Source of the DNA: Paraburkholderia sacchari
GTDB lineage: Bacteria > Pseudomonadota > Gammaproteobacteria > Burkholderiales > Burkholderiaceae
DNA length: 64,000 nucleotides
Direction of reading: 5' to 3'
Assembly (NCBI RefSeq): GCF_000785435.2
Contig: NZ_JTDB02000002.1
Location: 572,543 to 636,542, forward strand
Part shown: positions 57,696 to 64,000 of the stretch, one piece after another
Position numbering within the stretch: the first letter of the stretch is position 1
Layout: the number at the start of each line of letters is the position of its first letter
Position numbers and translations under genes: made by a program
Notes under the pieces: model-generated
The model's input: only the letters and a program-made list of their open reading frames with translations
Databases searched by the model: none
Told to the model about the DNA's origin: nothing

Positions 57696-57718
57696 AGATA
57701 GTACACAAAGTACCATCT
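57696..57718. promoter_or_regulatory. palindromic operator between the deaminase and rpiR-like genes
   Basis: Arms AGATAGTAC (57696-57704) and GTACCATCT (57710-57718) flank ACAAA; one mismatch in 9 bp. It overlaps a plausible plus-strand promoter (TTGACT 57687-57692, TACCAT 57711-57716, 18-bp spacer). A second palindrome, TGTTA-TTTAT-TAACA (57729-57743), lies just before the regulator's ATG. Likely bound by the adjacent RpiR protein. Confidence 0.5.
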
Positions 57719-57747
57719 GCTCGGGAAATGTTATTTATTAACAAAAC

Positions 57748-58719
57748 ATGAATTCAGCCGCCGAACCGGGACGTTTCGACATCGTTGCCCGAATCGCGCA
57801 GTGCGTGCCGGATTTGCGTCCGGCCGAGCGCGATGTCGCGGCCCTGATTCTCGACGACCTCGCCGCCGCCGCGCGGGCGAGCATCGGCGAGCTGGCGCGG
57901 CGCGCGGGCGTGAGCGTGGCCTCCGTCACACGCTTCGCGAAGGCGGTGGGCTGTCACGACGTGCGCGAACTCAAGCTGCGGCTCGCGCAGGCCGCCGCCG
58001 TGGGCGAGCGCTTCTTGCGCGCGGCTCCGGACGAGGGCGGCAGCCGGGGCGCGGGCAAGGGCGGGTCCGGCAAAGCACGCCGCGGGTCGGCGTCGCCGGC
58101 GGCGCAGCCCGAAGAGGGGCTCGCCACGCGCGTCTACGACGAAATTCACGCCGCGCTTGCGCGCAATCACGAACTGCTGCGCCACGCGCCGTTCGCGGAG
58201 GCCGCCGCCGCGCTGGCCCAGGCGCGCATGATCTACGTGTTCGGCATGGGCGGCGGCTCCAGCGCGCTCGCCGACGAAATGCGCTTTCGCCTCGTGCGCC
58301 TCGGCCGTCCGGTCGCGTCGTACCAGGACAGTTTGCTGCAACGGATGGTCGCAAGCACGCTATCTTCCGATTGTGTGGTGGTCGCGCTTTCCGTAACAGG
58401 ACGCGTGCCCGAGCTGCTCGATGCGTGCCGCATCGCGCGCGACTACGGAGCGAAGCTGGTCGCATTCACCGCGCCGGCGTCGCCGCTTGCCGCGCTAGCC
58501 GACTGGCTCGTGCCGCTCGTCGCGAGCGAGACCGATTTCATTTACAAGCCCTCGTCGTCGCGGTACGCGATGATGATGGCGATCGACGTGCTCGTGACGG
58601 AACTCGCGCTTGCGCAGCCCGAAGCGAGCCGCGAATTGCTGCGCCGCATGAAGCTCACGCTCGACACGCATCGCGGCATTGCCGGACGCGGCGGCGAGCG
58701 TCAACCGCTGGGCGATTGA
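57748..58719 (+). CDS. RpiR-family transcriptional regulator
   Basis: A 323-residue MurR/RpiR regulator: N-terminal HTH_6 domain (about 10-85, RPAERDVAALILDDL; VSVASVTRFAKAVGC) and a C-terminal SIS domain (about 150-290, IYVFGMGGGSSALADEMRFR; VALSVTGRVPELLDACRIAR). A Gly/Ser/Lys-rich linker of about 30 residues separates them. SIS domains usually bind phosphosugars, yet the neighbours are D-amino-acid enzymes; RpiR regulators next to D-aminoacylases are seen elsewhere. It heads the rpiR-aminoacylase-ridA set and faces the deaminase across the palindrome. Confidence 0.87.
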   Translation: MNSAAEPGRFDIVARIAQCVPDLRPAERDVAALILDDLAAAARASIGELARRAGVSVASVTRFAKAVGCHDVRELKLRLAQAAAVGERFLRAAPDEGGSRGAGKGGSGKARRGSASPAAQPEEGLATRVYDEIHAALARNHELLRHAPFAEAAAALAQARMIYVFGMGGGSSALADEMRFRLVRLGRPVASYQDSLLQRMVASTLSSDCVVVALSVTGRVPELLDACRIARDYGAKLVAFTAPASPLAALADWLVPLVASETDFIYKPSSSRYAMMMAIDVLVTELALAQPEASRELLRRMKLTLDTHRGIAGRGGERQPLGD

Positions 58720-58773
58720 ACCCAATATGCGCGAGGCGCAAACGCCCACGCGCGATCGACAGGAGACTGTGAC

Positions 58774-60243
58774 ATGCATTCGCATCCGGAAGCCGCCGAT
58801 ACCCTCATTTTCGGCGCCATGCTGTACGACGGCACGGGCGCACCGGGCGTCGAGCGCGATGTCGCGCTGCGCGACGGGCGCATCGCCGCCATCGGCAATC
58901 TGTCGAACTGGTTGGCGGAGGAAGTGATCGAGGCCGAGGGACGCGCGCTCGCGCCGGGCTTCATCGACGTCCATACGCACGACGACACCCACGTGATCCG
59001 CTCGCCGCAGATGCTGCCGAAGATCAGCCAGGGCGTGACCACGGTGGTCGTCGGCAACTGCGGGATCAGCGCTTCGCCGGTGTCGCTCAAGGGCGATCCG
59101 CCCGATCCGATGAATCTGCTCGGCGAGCGCGAGGCGTTCCAGTATCCGACCTTCGCGGCGTACGTCGACGCCGTGAATGCCGCGAAGCCCGCGGTAAACG
59201 TGGGGGCGCTGATCGGCCATACTGCGCTGCGCAGCAACCACATGGACGATCTCAAGCGCGCCGCCACCGGCGACGAAATCGCGGCGATGCGCGCGCAGCT
59301 CGAAGAGGCGCTCATGCACGGTGCGCTCGGACTTTCAACGGGCCTCGCGTATGGCAATGCCTTCGCGGCGTCGACCGAAGAAGTCGCCTCGCTTGCGGAG
59401 CCGCTCGCCATCGCCGGCGCGCTCTACACGACGCACATGCGCACCGAATTCGACGCCATCCTCGAAGCCATGGAGGAGGCGTACCACATCGGCAAGCATG
59501 CGCGCGTGCCGGTCGTCATTTCGCACCTCAAATGCGCGGGTCCGTCGAACTGGGGGCGCAGCGCGGAAGTGCTCGCGTCGCTCGAAGGCGCGCGCAAGTA
59601 TCAGCCGGTGGGCTGCGATTGCTATCCGTACAGCCGCAGCTCATCGACGCTCGACCTCAAGCAGGTGACGGGCGACATCGACATCACGATCACGTGGTCG
59701 ACGCCGCACCCCGAGCAGGCGGGCAAGCTCATCAAGGACATCGCGGCCGAATGGGGCGTCTCGCAGCAGGAGGCCGGCAAGCGTTTGCAGCCGGCAGGCG
59801 CGGTCTATCACAACATGTCCGAGGACGACGTGCGCCGCATCCTGTCGCATCCCGCGACGATGGTGGGCTCGGACGGCCTGCCGAACGACCCGCTGCCGCA
59901 TCCGCGTTTGTGGGGCGCGTTCCCGCGCGTGCTGGGCCATTACGCGCGCGACGTTGCGCTGCTGCCGCTCGAAGAGGCGGTGCGCAAGATGACGGGTTTG
60001 TCGGCGCGGCGCTTTGGCCTCACGCAGCGCGGCGAGGTGCACGTGGGCTGGCATGCCGACCTCGTGCTGTTCGACCCCGCGAAGGTGCGCGACGCCGCGA
60101 CCTTCGAGCAGCCGCAGCAGGTGGCCGAAGGCATCGACGCGGTGTGGGTGAACGGTGTGCTGTCGTACCGCGACGGCCAGGCAACCGGCGAACGCGCGGG
60201 CCACTTCGTTGCGCGAGGCACGCGCGACGCTCAGGTTTTCTAA
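58774..60243 (+). CDS. N-acyl-D-amino-acid deacylase (D-aminoacylase)
   Basis: A 489-residue amidohydrolase-superfamily enzyme that frees D-amino acids from N-acyl derivatives. The metal site is visible as FIDVHTHDDTHV (HxH) and the metal-bridging Cys in VVVGNCGISASP (Cys95, typical of D-aminoacylases in place of a carboxylated Lys). Further His are in GALIGHTALRSN and VVISHLKCAG, and the catalytic Asp is in MVGSDGLPND. AGGAGA precedes ATG 58774. It lies 54 bp after the regulator and 53 bp before ridA, and its product is the expected substrate of the divergent deaminase. Confidence 0.88.
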   Translation: MHSHPEAADTLIFGAMLYDGTGAPGVERDVALRDGRIAAIGNLSNWLAEEVIEAEGRALAPGFIDVHTHDDTHVIRSPQMLPKISQGVTTVVVGNCGISASPVSLKGDPPDPMNLLGEREAFQYPTFAAYVDAVNAAKPAVNVGALIGHTALRSNHMDDLKRAATGDEIAAMRAQLEEALMHGALGLSTGLAYGNAFAASTEEVASLAEPLAIAGALYTTHMRTEFDAILEAMEEAYHIGKHARVPVVISHLKCAGPSNWGRSAEVLASLEGARKYQPVGCDCYPYSRSSSTLDLKQVTGDIDITITWSTPHPEQAGKLIKDIAAEWGVSQQEAGKRLQPAGAVYHNMSEDDVRRILSHPATMVGSDGLPNDPLPHPRLWGAFPRVLGHYARDVALLPLEEAVRKMTGLSARRFGLTQRGEVHVGWHADLVLFDPAKVRDAATFEQPQQVAEGIDAVWVNGVLSYRDGQATGERAGHFVARGTRDAQVF

Positions 60244-60296
60244 GTTATTTTTTCGCGCACAAAGTTGCGACCCAAGCGAACTCAAAGGAGCAAACG

Positions 60297-60686
60297 ATGA
60301 AACGAATTGGAGCAGAAGGCGGCAAGGGCCAGGGCGGACAACATCTGCCGTTCGCGCGCGCGGTGGAAGCCGACGGCTGGCTGTACGTCTCGGGCCAGAC
60401 GCCGATGGAAGGCGGCGAGGTAATCAACGGCGGCATCGTCGAGCAGTCGCACAAGGCCATCCAGAATCTCTTCGCAATCCTGAAAGAGGCGGGCTATGGC
60501 GCGGAGCACGTGGTGCGCTGCGGCGTGTGGCTCGACGACGCGCGCGACTTCCAGTCGTTCAACAAGGTGTTCCGCGAGTACTTCGGCGAGCATCCGCCGG
60601 CGCGCGCCTGCGTGCAGTCGAGCATGGTGGTGGACTGCAAGGTCGAAGTCGATTGCGTCGCTTATAAGGCGCCGGCAGGGAAGTAA
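60297..60686 (+). CDS. RidA family reactive imine/enamine deaminase
   Basis: A 129-residue YjgF/YER057c/UK114 protein. RidA members hydrolyse the reactive 2-aminoacrylate/imine intermediates that PLP deaminases release. The substrate-binding Arg is in PPARACVQSSMV, and the fold motifs LYVSGQTPM and NLFAILKEAG are present. It differs from archetypal RidA by an N-terminal Gly-rich stretch (RIGAEGGKGQGGQ), so it belongs to a sibling subgroup and I leave the symbol blank. AAAGGAG precedes ATG 60297. Its place after the D-aminoacylase fits a role in detoxifying imines made by the divergent deaminase. Confidence 0.87.
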   Translation: MKRIGAEGGKGQGGQHLPFARAVEADGWLYVSGQTPMEGGEVINGGIVEQSHKAIQNLFAILKEAGYGAEHVVRCGVWLDDARDFQSFNKVFREYFGEHPPARACVQSSMVVDCKVEVDCVAYKAPAGK

Positions 60687-60740
60687 TGCGGCGGGGCGTG
60701 AGAACGCCTCTGAAAGCCGCTGACCACGCTGCGCGACAAT

Positions 60741-60783
60741 CGTGCAAAAAGCGTGCAAAAAACGTGCAAAAAACGTGCAAAAA
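60741..60783 (+). repeat. 11-bp tandem repeat after the ridA-like gene
   Basis: CGTGCAAAAAG, CGTGCAAAAAA, CGTGCAAAAAA and a final CGTGCAAAAA, four nearly identical units. They start 54 nt after the stop and run into the terminator stem. Confidence 0.9.
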
Positions 60784-60814
60784 CGGCCCCAGGCTATCTG
60801 GCGGCCGTTTTTTT
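60779..60814 (+). terminator. rho-independent terminator of the D-amino-acid operon
   Basis: ACGGCC (60783-60788) pairs with GGCCGT (60803-60808), continued by CCAG/CTGG with one bulged C and a 5-nt loop, then seven T. The last A-run of the tandem repeat supplies the upstream side. Confidence 0.85.
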
Positions 60815-60872
60815 ATTCGTATTGTTACTGTATTTCAACGCCCGTCAGCCATCCGTCGAAGGGATCAAATTC

Positions 60873-60903
60873 CCAATATTTGAGCGACCCAATCACATAT
60901 TGG
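60873..60903. promoter_or_regulatory. candidate operator in the iclR-like upstream region
   Basis: CCAATAT (60873-60879) and ATATTGG (60897-60903) are perfect 7-bp arms with a 17-bp spacer that itself contains a CCAATCA. The distance to the IclR-type gene is about 300 bp, long for a core promoter. Confidence 0.25.
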
Positions 60904-61199
60904 AGATCGCGGAAAAACCGACCTACAATCCGATCCATCCGACATGACGCGCCACACGCCCCAGACAGCGGGTGGCAAATGGCAAGTCGGCATAGCCCAG
61001 ACAAAAGCCCACGGCCGCGCGAATCACGTGTCTCAGCGGGCAAGAATCGGAGACGTCAGCCATGTTCCAGTCCGCGAAGCATGCGGCCTCGTGCCGTCCA
61101 CCGTCGCGCGCAAAAGCGCGCTCCAGCTTTTCGCACCATGGTCCGCAGGCCGTCGTTTGACGCCGCGCGTTTATCCCCGTTTTTCTGATCGGCCTCGCC

Positions 61200-62168
61200 A
61201 TGAATAAAGCGATGTCCCCGAATTTCGCCGAACGCTTCACGAATGCTGAGGCCGAGCCGGCCGCCGAATCCAACGCGGACGCTCCAGCCGCCGCTGGCCG
61301 TGCTCAACTGCAAGCCAAATCCCGCGCCGGCGCCGACGAGATCGTCGGCCTGCCGGGCGCGCTGCTCGACGGCTCGGCGCAAGCCGGCACGCAGACGCTC
61401 CTGCGCGGCCTCGCCATTCTCGAAGCCGCCGCTGCCGGCGTGCGCGATCTGCGCTCGTTCGGCGCTGTGCTCGGCACGACGCGCAGCACCACGCACCGGC
61501 TCGTATCAAGCCTTGTGCAGGCGCGCTATTTGCGCCAGGTGCAGGGCGGCTATCTGCTCGGGCCCAAGCTCATCGAACTCGGCACGATCGCGCTCGAGCA
61601 AATGCCGCTCACGGCTGTCGCGCGCACGCATCTCGAAGCGCTTGCCGAGGCGACGCTCGACACGATTCACCTCGGCGTGCGCGATGGCGACGACGTGCTC
61701 TACATCGACAAGATCCCCGGCCAGCGCGGCCTCGAAATGCGCTCTCGCGTGGGGCACCGCATGCCGCTCGCGTCCACCGGCATCGGCAAGGCGATGATGC
61801 TCGATCTCTCGCCGCAGTCGTGGCGCGACTTGTTCGAGGCGTCGCGGCGCGCGCTCGCGGGCGTGAGCTTTCGCCCCGATCACAACCTCGATCCCGACAC
61901 ATTCCTTAAGCGCATGGCCACGTACTCGGCCGGCGGCTACACGTTCGATCTTGAGGAAAACGAAATTTCGATCCGCTGCGTAGCCGCGCCGGTGCGCGAT
62001 GCGTCCGGGGCGATCGTGGCGGCGCTGTCGGTGGCGAGCACGATCCCCTACATGCCGCTCGAACGCATGGACGAATTGATCGCGGTCGTGCAGCGCGAGG
62101 CGCGCGCGATCTCGCAGGAACTCGGCTGGCGCGTGCCGCAACCCGCCACGCGCAGGATCCGACGATGA
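61200..62168 (+). CDS. IclR-family transcriptional regulator
   Basis: A 322-residue IclR regulator with an N-terminal winged HTH (about 70-130, LLRGLAILEAAAAGVRDL; TTRSTTHRLVSSLVQARYL) and a C-terminal effector domain (GHRMPLASTGIGKAMML; YTFDLEENEISIRCVAAPV). The first about 65 residues are Ala-rich and variable; internal starts could apply, but no better site is evident. Its stop overlaps dgoK by ATGA, so it belongs to the galactonate-type operon and probably controls it. Confidence 0.85.
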   Translation: MNKAMSPNFAERFTNAEAEPAAESNADAPAAAGRAQLQAKSRAGADEIVGLPGALLDGSAQAGTQTLLRGLAILEAAAAGVRDLRSFGAVLGTTRSTTHRLVSSLVQARYLRQVQGGYLLGPKLIELGTIALEQMPLTAVARTHLEALAEATLDTIHLGVRDGDDVLYIDKIPGQRGLEMRSRVGHRMPLASTGIGKAMMLDLSPQSWRDLFEASRRALAGVSFRPDHNLDPDTFLKRMATYSAGGYTFDLEENEISIRCVAAPVRDASGAIVAALSVASTIPYMPLERMDELIAVVQREARAISQELGWRVPQPATRRIRR

Positions 62169-63247
62169 GCGCACATACGACGGCGGCACGCAGAGCGCAC
62201 GGCAAGCCGGATGCCGCCAGGGCGAAGCCGGCCGCGCTCATCGCGCTCGATTGGGGCACGACTTCGCTGCGCGCGTATTTGTTCGATGCGGCGGGCGAGG
62301 TGCTCGACACGCGCATGTCGACAGCAGGAATCATGAATCTGCCGGTGCCGGCTGAAGAGGGCGGCTTCGACGCCGCATTCGACGAGGCTTGTGGCGTGTG
62401 GCTCGCACAGTCGAGCGCGCTTCCGGTGCTCGCGGCGGGCATGGTCGGCAGCGCCCAGGGCTGGGTGTCGGCGCCGTATGTGGAAACGCCCGCAAGCGAG
62501 GACGCGCTGGTGGCCGGCATCGTCAGGGTGCGCACGGCCAGCGGTGTGGAGGTGGCCGTCGTGCCGGGCGTGCTGGAGCCCGGCGCGTTGCCCAATGTCA
62601 TGCGCGGCGAGGAAACGCAGATCTTCGGCGCGTTGGGTGAGCGCGGTGCGCAGTTCGATGCCCGTGCCGACGCGGCCATGCAAGCGCCGATGCAGCCGGC
62701 ACTGATCGGCCTGCCCGGCACGCACGCGAAATGGGTGGTGGTGGAAGGTGCGCGCATTGAGCGCTTCTACACCTTCATGACGGGCGAGGTCTACGCGGCG
62801 CTCACGGCGCACACGATCCTCGGCCGCACCATGAAGCGGCCGGCCGCGCCCGATACGGCGGCGTTCCTGCGCGGCGTGACGGTGGCGCGCGAACACGGTT
62901 GCGCGGGCGTGCTGGCGACCGCGTTCAGCACGCGCACGCTCGGCCTCACCGATCAGCTTGCCGCCGACGAACAGCCCGACTATCTCTCGGGCCTCCTGAT
63001 CGGTCATGAACTGGCGGGGCTCGACGCGGTGCTCGCGCGCCGCGACGTGGAACTCGCGGCATGTGCGCCGCGCTTGATTGGCGCCGATGCGCTGTGCGAG
63101 CGCTACCGGCTCGCGCTTGCGCAGTTCGGCTGCTCTGGCGCGCAAATCGTGCATCGGGCGACCGAGCGCGGACTGTGGCGCGTCGCGGTGCGCGCGGGCC
63201 TCGTGGCCCCGACGGATCAGACGAGCCAGACAAATCAAACGGCGTGA
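62165..63247 (+). CDS. dgoK: 2-dehydro-3-deoxygalactonokinase
   Basis: DgoK phosphorylates 2-keto-3-deoxygalactonate in the De Ley-Doudoroff route of galactose/galactonate use. The 360-residue sugar kinase has the ATP phosphate-1 motif IALDWGTTSLRAYLFD, LAAGMVGSAQGWVSAPYV, and GLPGTHAKWVVVEGARIERF. The length is slightly above the family norm (about 290-340) because of about 20 extra N-terminal residues and a C-terminal tail rich in Thr/Gln/Asn. It overlaps the IclR gene and precedes the aldolase by 34 bp. Confidence 0.9.
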   Translation: MSAHTTAARRAHGKPDAARAKPAALIALDWGTTSLRAYLFDAAGEVLDTRMSTAGIMNLPVPAEEGGFDAAFDEACGVWLAQSSALPVLAAGMVGSAQGWVSAPYVETPASEDALVAGIVRVRTASGVEVAVVPGVLEPGALPNVMRGEETQIFGALGERGAQFDARADAAMQAPMQPALIGLPGTHAKWVVVEGARIERFYTFMTGEVYAALTAHTILGRTMKRPAAPDTAAFLRGVTVAREHGCAGVLATAFSTRTLGLTDQLAADEQPDYLSGLLIGHELAGLDAVLARRDVELAACAPRLIGADALCERYRLALAQFGCSGAQIVHRATERGLWRVAVRAGLVAPTDQTSQTNQTA

Positions 63248-63281
63248 GCCGCGCAGAACGCAACTCACAGGACTACGCACG

Positions 63282-64000
63282 ATGGAACCTGAATTGAACT
63301 TGCCGGCCCCGTACACGCCTCACGCGGGCTTCACGGCCGCGTTTGGCGCCTGCCGGATGGTCGCGATCATGCGCGGCATCCGGCCCGCCGAGGCCGCCGA
63401 CCATGGCCGCGCGCTCTACGAGGCGGGCTTCAGGCTCATCGAGGTGCCGCTCAACTCACCGTCGCCACTAGAGAGCATCGCGGCGCTGCGCGCGGCGCTG
63501 CCCGCCGACGCCATGATTGGCGCGGGCACCGTGCTCACGCCCGGGCGCGTGCGCGATGTCAAGGCCGCCGGCGGCGAGCTGATCGTGATGCCGCATGCGG
63601 ATACCGAGGTGATTCTCGCGGCCAAACTGCAGGGCCTCGCTTGCGTGCCGGGCGTGGCGACGCCCACCGAAGCGTTCGCGGCGCTCAAATGCGGCGCCGA
63701 TGCGCTCAAGATGTTTCCCGCTGAGCAACTGGGCGCGGAAGTGACGAAGGCGTGGCGCGCGGTCATTCCCGGCGTCGTGCCGCTGCTGCCCGTGGGCGGC
63801 GTGAAGCCGGACAACATGGGGCCGCAACTGGCGGCGGGCGCGAGCGGCTTCGGCCTGGGCTCCGCGCTCTACAAGCCGGGCCAGGACGTTGCGGCGACGC
63901 GCGCGAACGCGCTCGCGTTCGTCGCGGGCTGGCGCGCCACCCAAAACGCGCAAGCAAGCGCGCAAGCTCGCGAACAAGCCGGCGCACAGGGAGCGAAGGC
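63282..64000 (+). CDS. dgoA: 2-dehydro-3-deoxy-6-phosphogalactonate aldolase, 3' end outside window
   Basis: The reading frame from ATG 63282 stays open to the window end (239 complete codons). It encodes a KDPG/KDPGal aldolase, which cleaves the DgoK product to pyruvate and glyceraldehyde-3-phosphate. The class I aldolase residues are visible: Arg31 in VAIMRGIRP, Glu54 in RLIEVPLNSP and the Schiff-base Lys143 in ALKMFPAEQLG. The conserved phosphate site VGGVKPDNM and SGFGLGSALYKPG follow. The family core (about 205-215 residues) is complete; what runs off the end is an Ala/Gln-rich tail (NAQASAQAREQAGAQGAK), which is unusual. Confidence 0.92.
   Translation, partial: MEPELNLPAPYTPHAGFTAAFGACRMVAIMRGIRPAEAADHGRALYEAGFRLIEVPLNSPSPLESIAALRAALPADAMIGAGTVLTPGRVRDVKAAGGELIVMPHADTEVILAAKLQGLACVPGVATPTEAFAALKCGADALKMFPAEQLGAEVTKAWRAVIPGVVPLLPVGGVKPDNMGPQLAAGASGFGLGSALYKPGQDVAATRANALAFVAGWRATQNAQASAQAREQAGAQGAK

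Larger units (their letters stand above)
60687..61199. other. intergenic region between ridA-like and iclR-like genes
   Basis: 513 bp. The first 130 bp hold the 11-bp repeat (60741-60783) and a terminator (60779-60814). The next part is A/T-rich with CCAATAT (60873-60879)/ATATTGG (60897-60903), a possible regulator site. The last 250 bp contain no feature I can support; open frames there look like chance. Confidence 0.5.

Overview
The window reads as a chromosomal segment of a GC-rich betaproteobacterium of the Burkholderiaceae, most like Burkholderia/Paraburkholderia. The basis is the block rapZ-hprK-ptsN-hpf-rpoN-lptBAC-kdsC-kdsD, the Burkholderia-type porin and the narK1-narK2-narGHJI-narXL order. 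This assignment is inference from gene content; no search was run. I saw no tRNA, rRNA, CRISPR array, prophage or replication origin.

Region 1 (1-9000, minus strand) is a housekeeping block: RNase adaptor RapZ, the nitrogen-type PTS regulators HprK and PtsN, ribosome hibernation factor Hpf, sigma-54 (RpoN), and the LPS transport and Kdo genes lptB-lptA-lptC-kdsC-kdsD. Most of the last group overlap by ATGA. Region 2 (9190-14480, plus) holds a Kef-type antiporter, apt, a LysE exporter, a Tnr3-like Nudix hydrolase and purU.

Region 3 (14670-27675, plus) is a complete respiratory nitrate reduction locus: two NarK transporters, NarGHJI with the expected Fe-S, Mo and haem ligands, and the NarX-NarL sensor pair. 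A near-perfect 7-2-7 NarL site lies ahead of narG. Region 4 (27700-34110) carries an AI-2E family membrane protein, uvrA, a YajR-like MFS protein and ssb.

Region 5 (34110-37716) holds an internally deleted IS110/IS1111-type transposase, then hcp and a ferredoxin-type reductase. Ahead of hcp are an FNR-like box and a textbook NsrR operator, so this is a nitric-oxide-response unit close to the nitrate locus. Region 6 (37790-41170) has a threonine/serine dehydratase and a divergent LysR/MFS pair.

Region 7 (41447-48566) is an unusual signalling cluster: two NarL/FixJ regulators, an aquaporin, and a 1541-residue BvgS/EvgS-like hybrid kinase with two periplasmic binding domains. Region 8 (48700-56300) has a LysR/porin pair, a CHRD protein, an HSL-type esterase, an EcsC protein, a DHA2 exporter and a MarR regulator.

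Region 9 (56300-60815) is a coherent D-amino-acid catabolism cluster. A D-aminoacylase frees D-amino acids, a PLP deaminase converts them to imines, and RidA clears the imines; an RpiR regulator sits between. Region 10 (61200-end) is a galactonate-type operon: IclR regulator, dgoK, and dgoA running off the window.

Short tandem repeats recur at or just after gene 3' ends (apt, narI, porin, marR, ridA) and inside the narX N-terminus. No wholly new system can be proven from sequence alone. The best candidates are the aquaporin/BvgS-like cluster and the divergent D-amino-acid unit with its palindromic operator.
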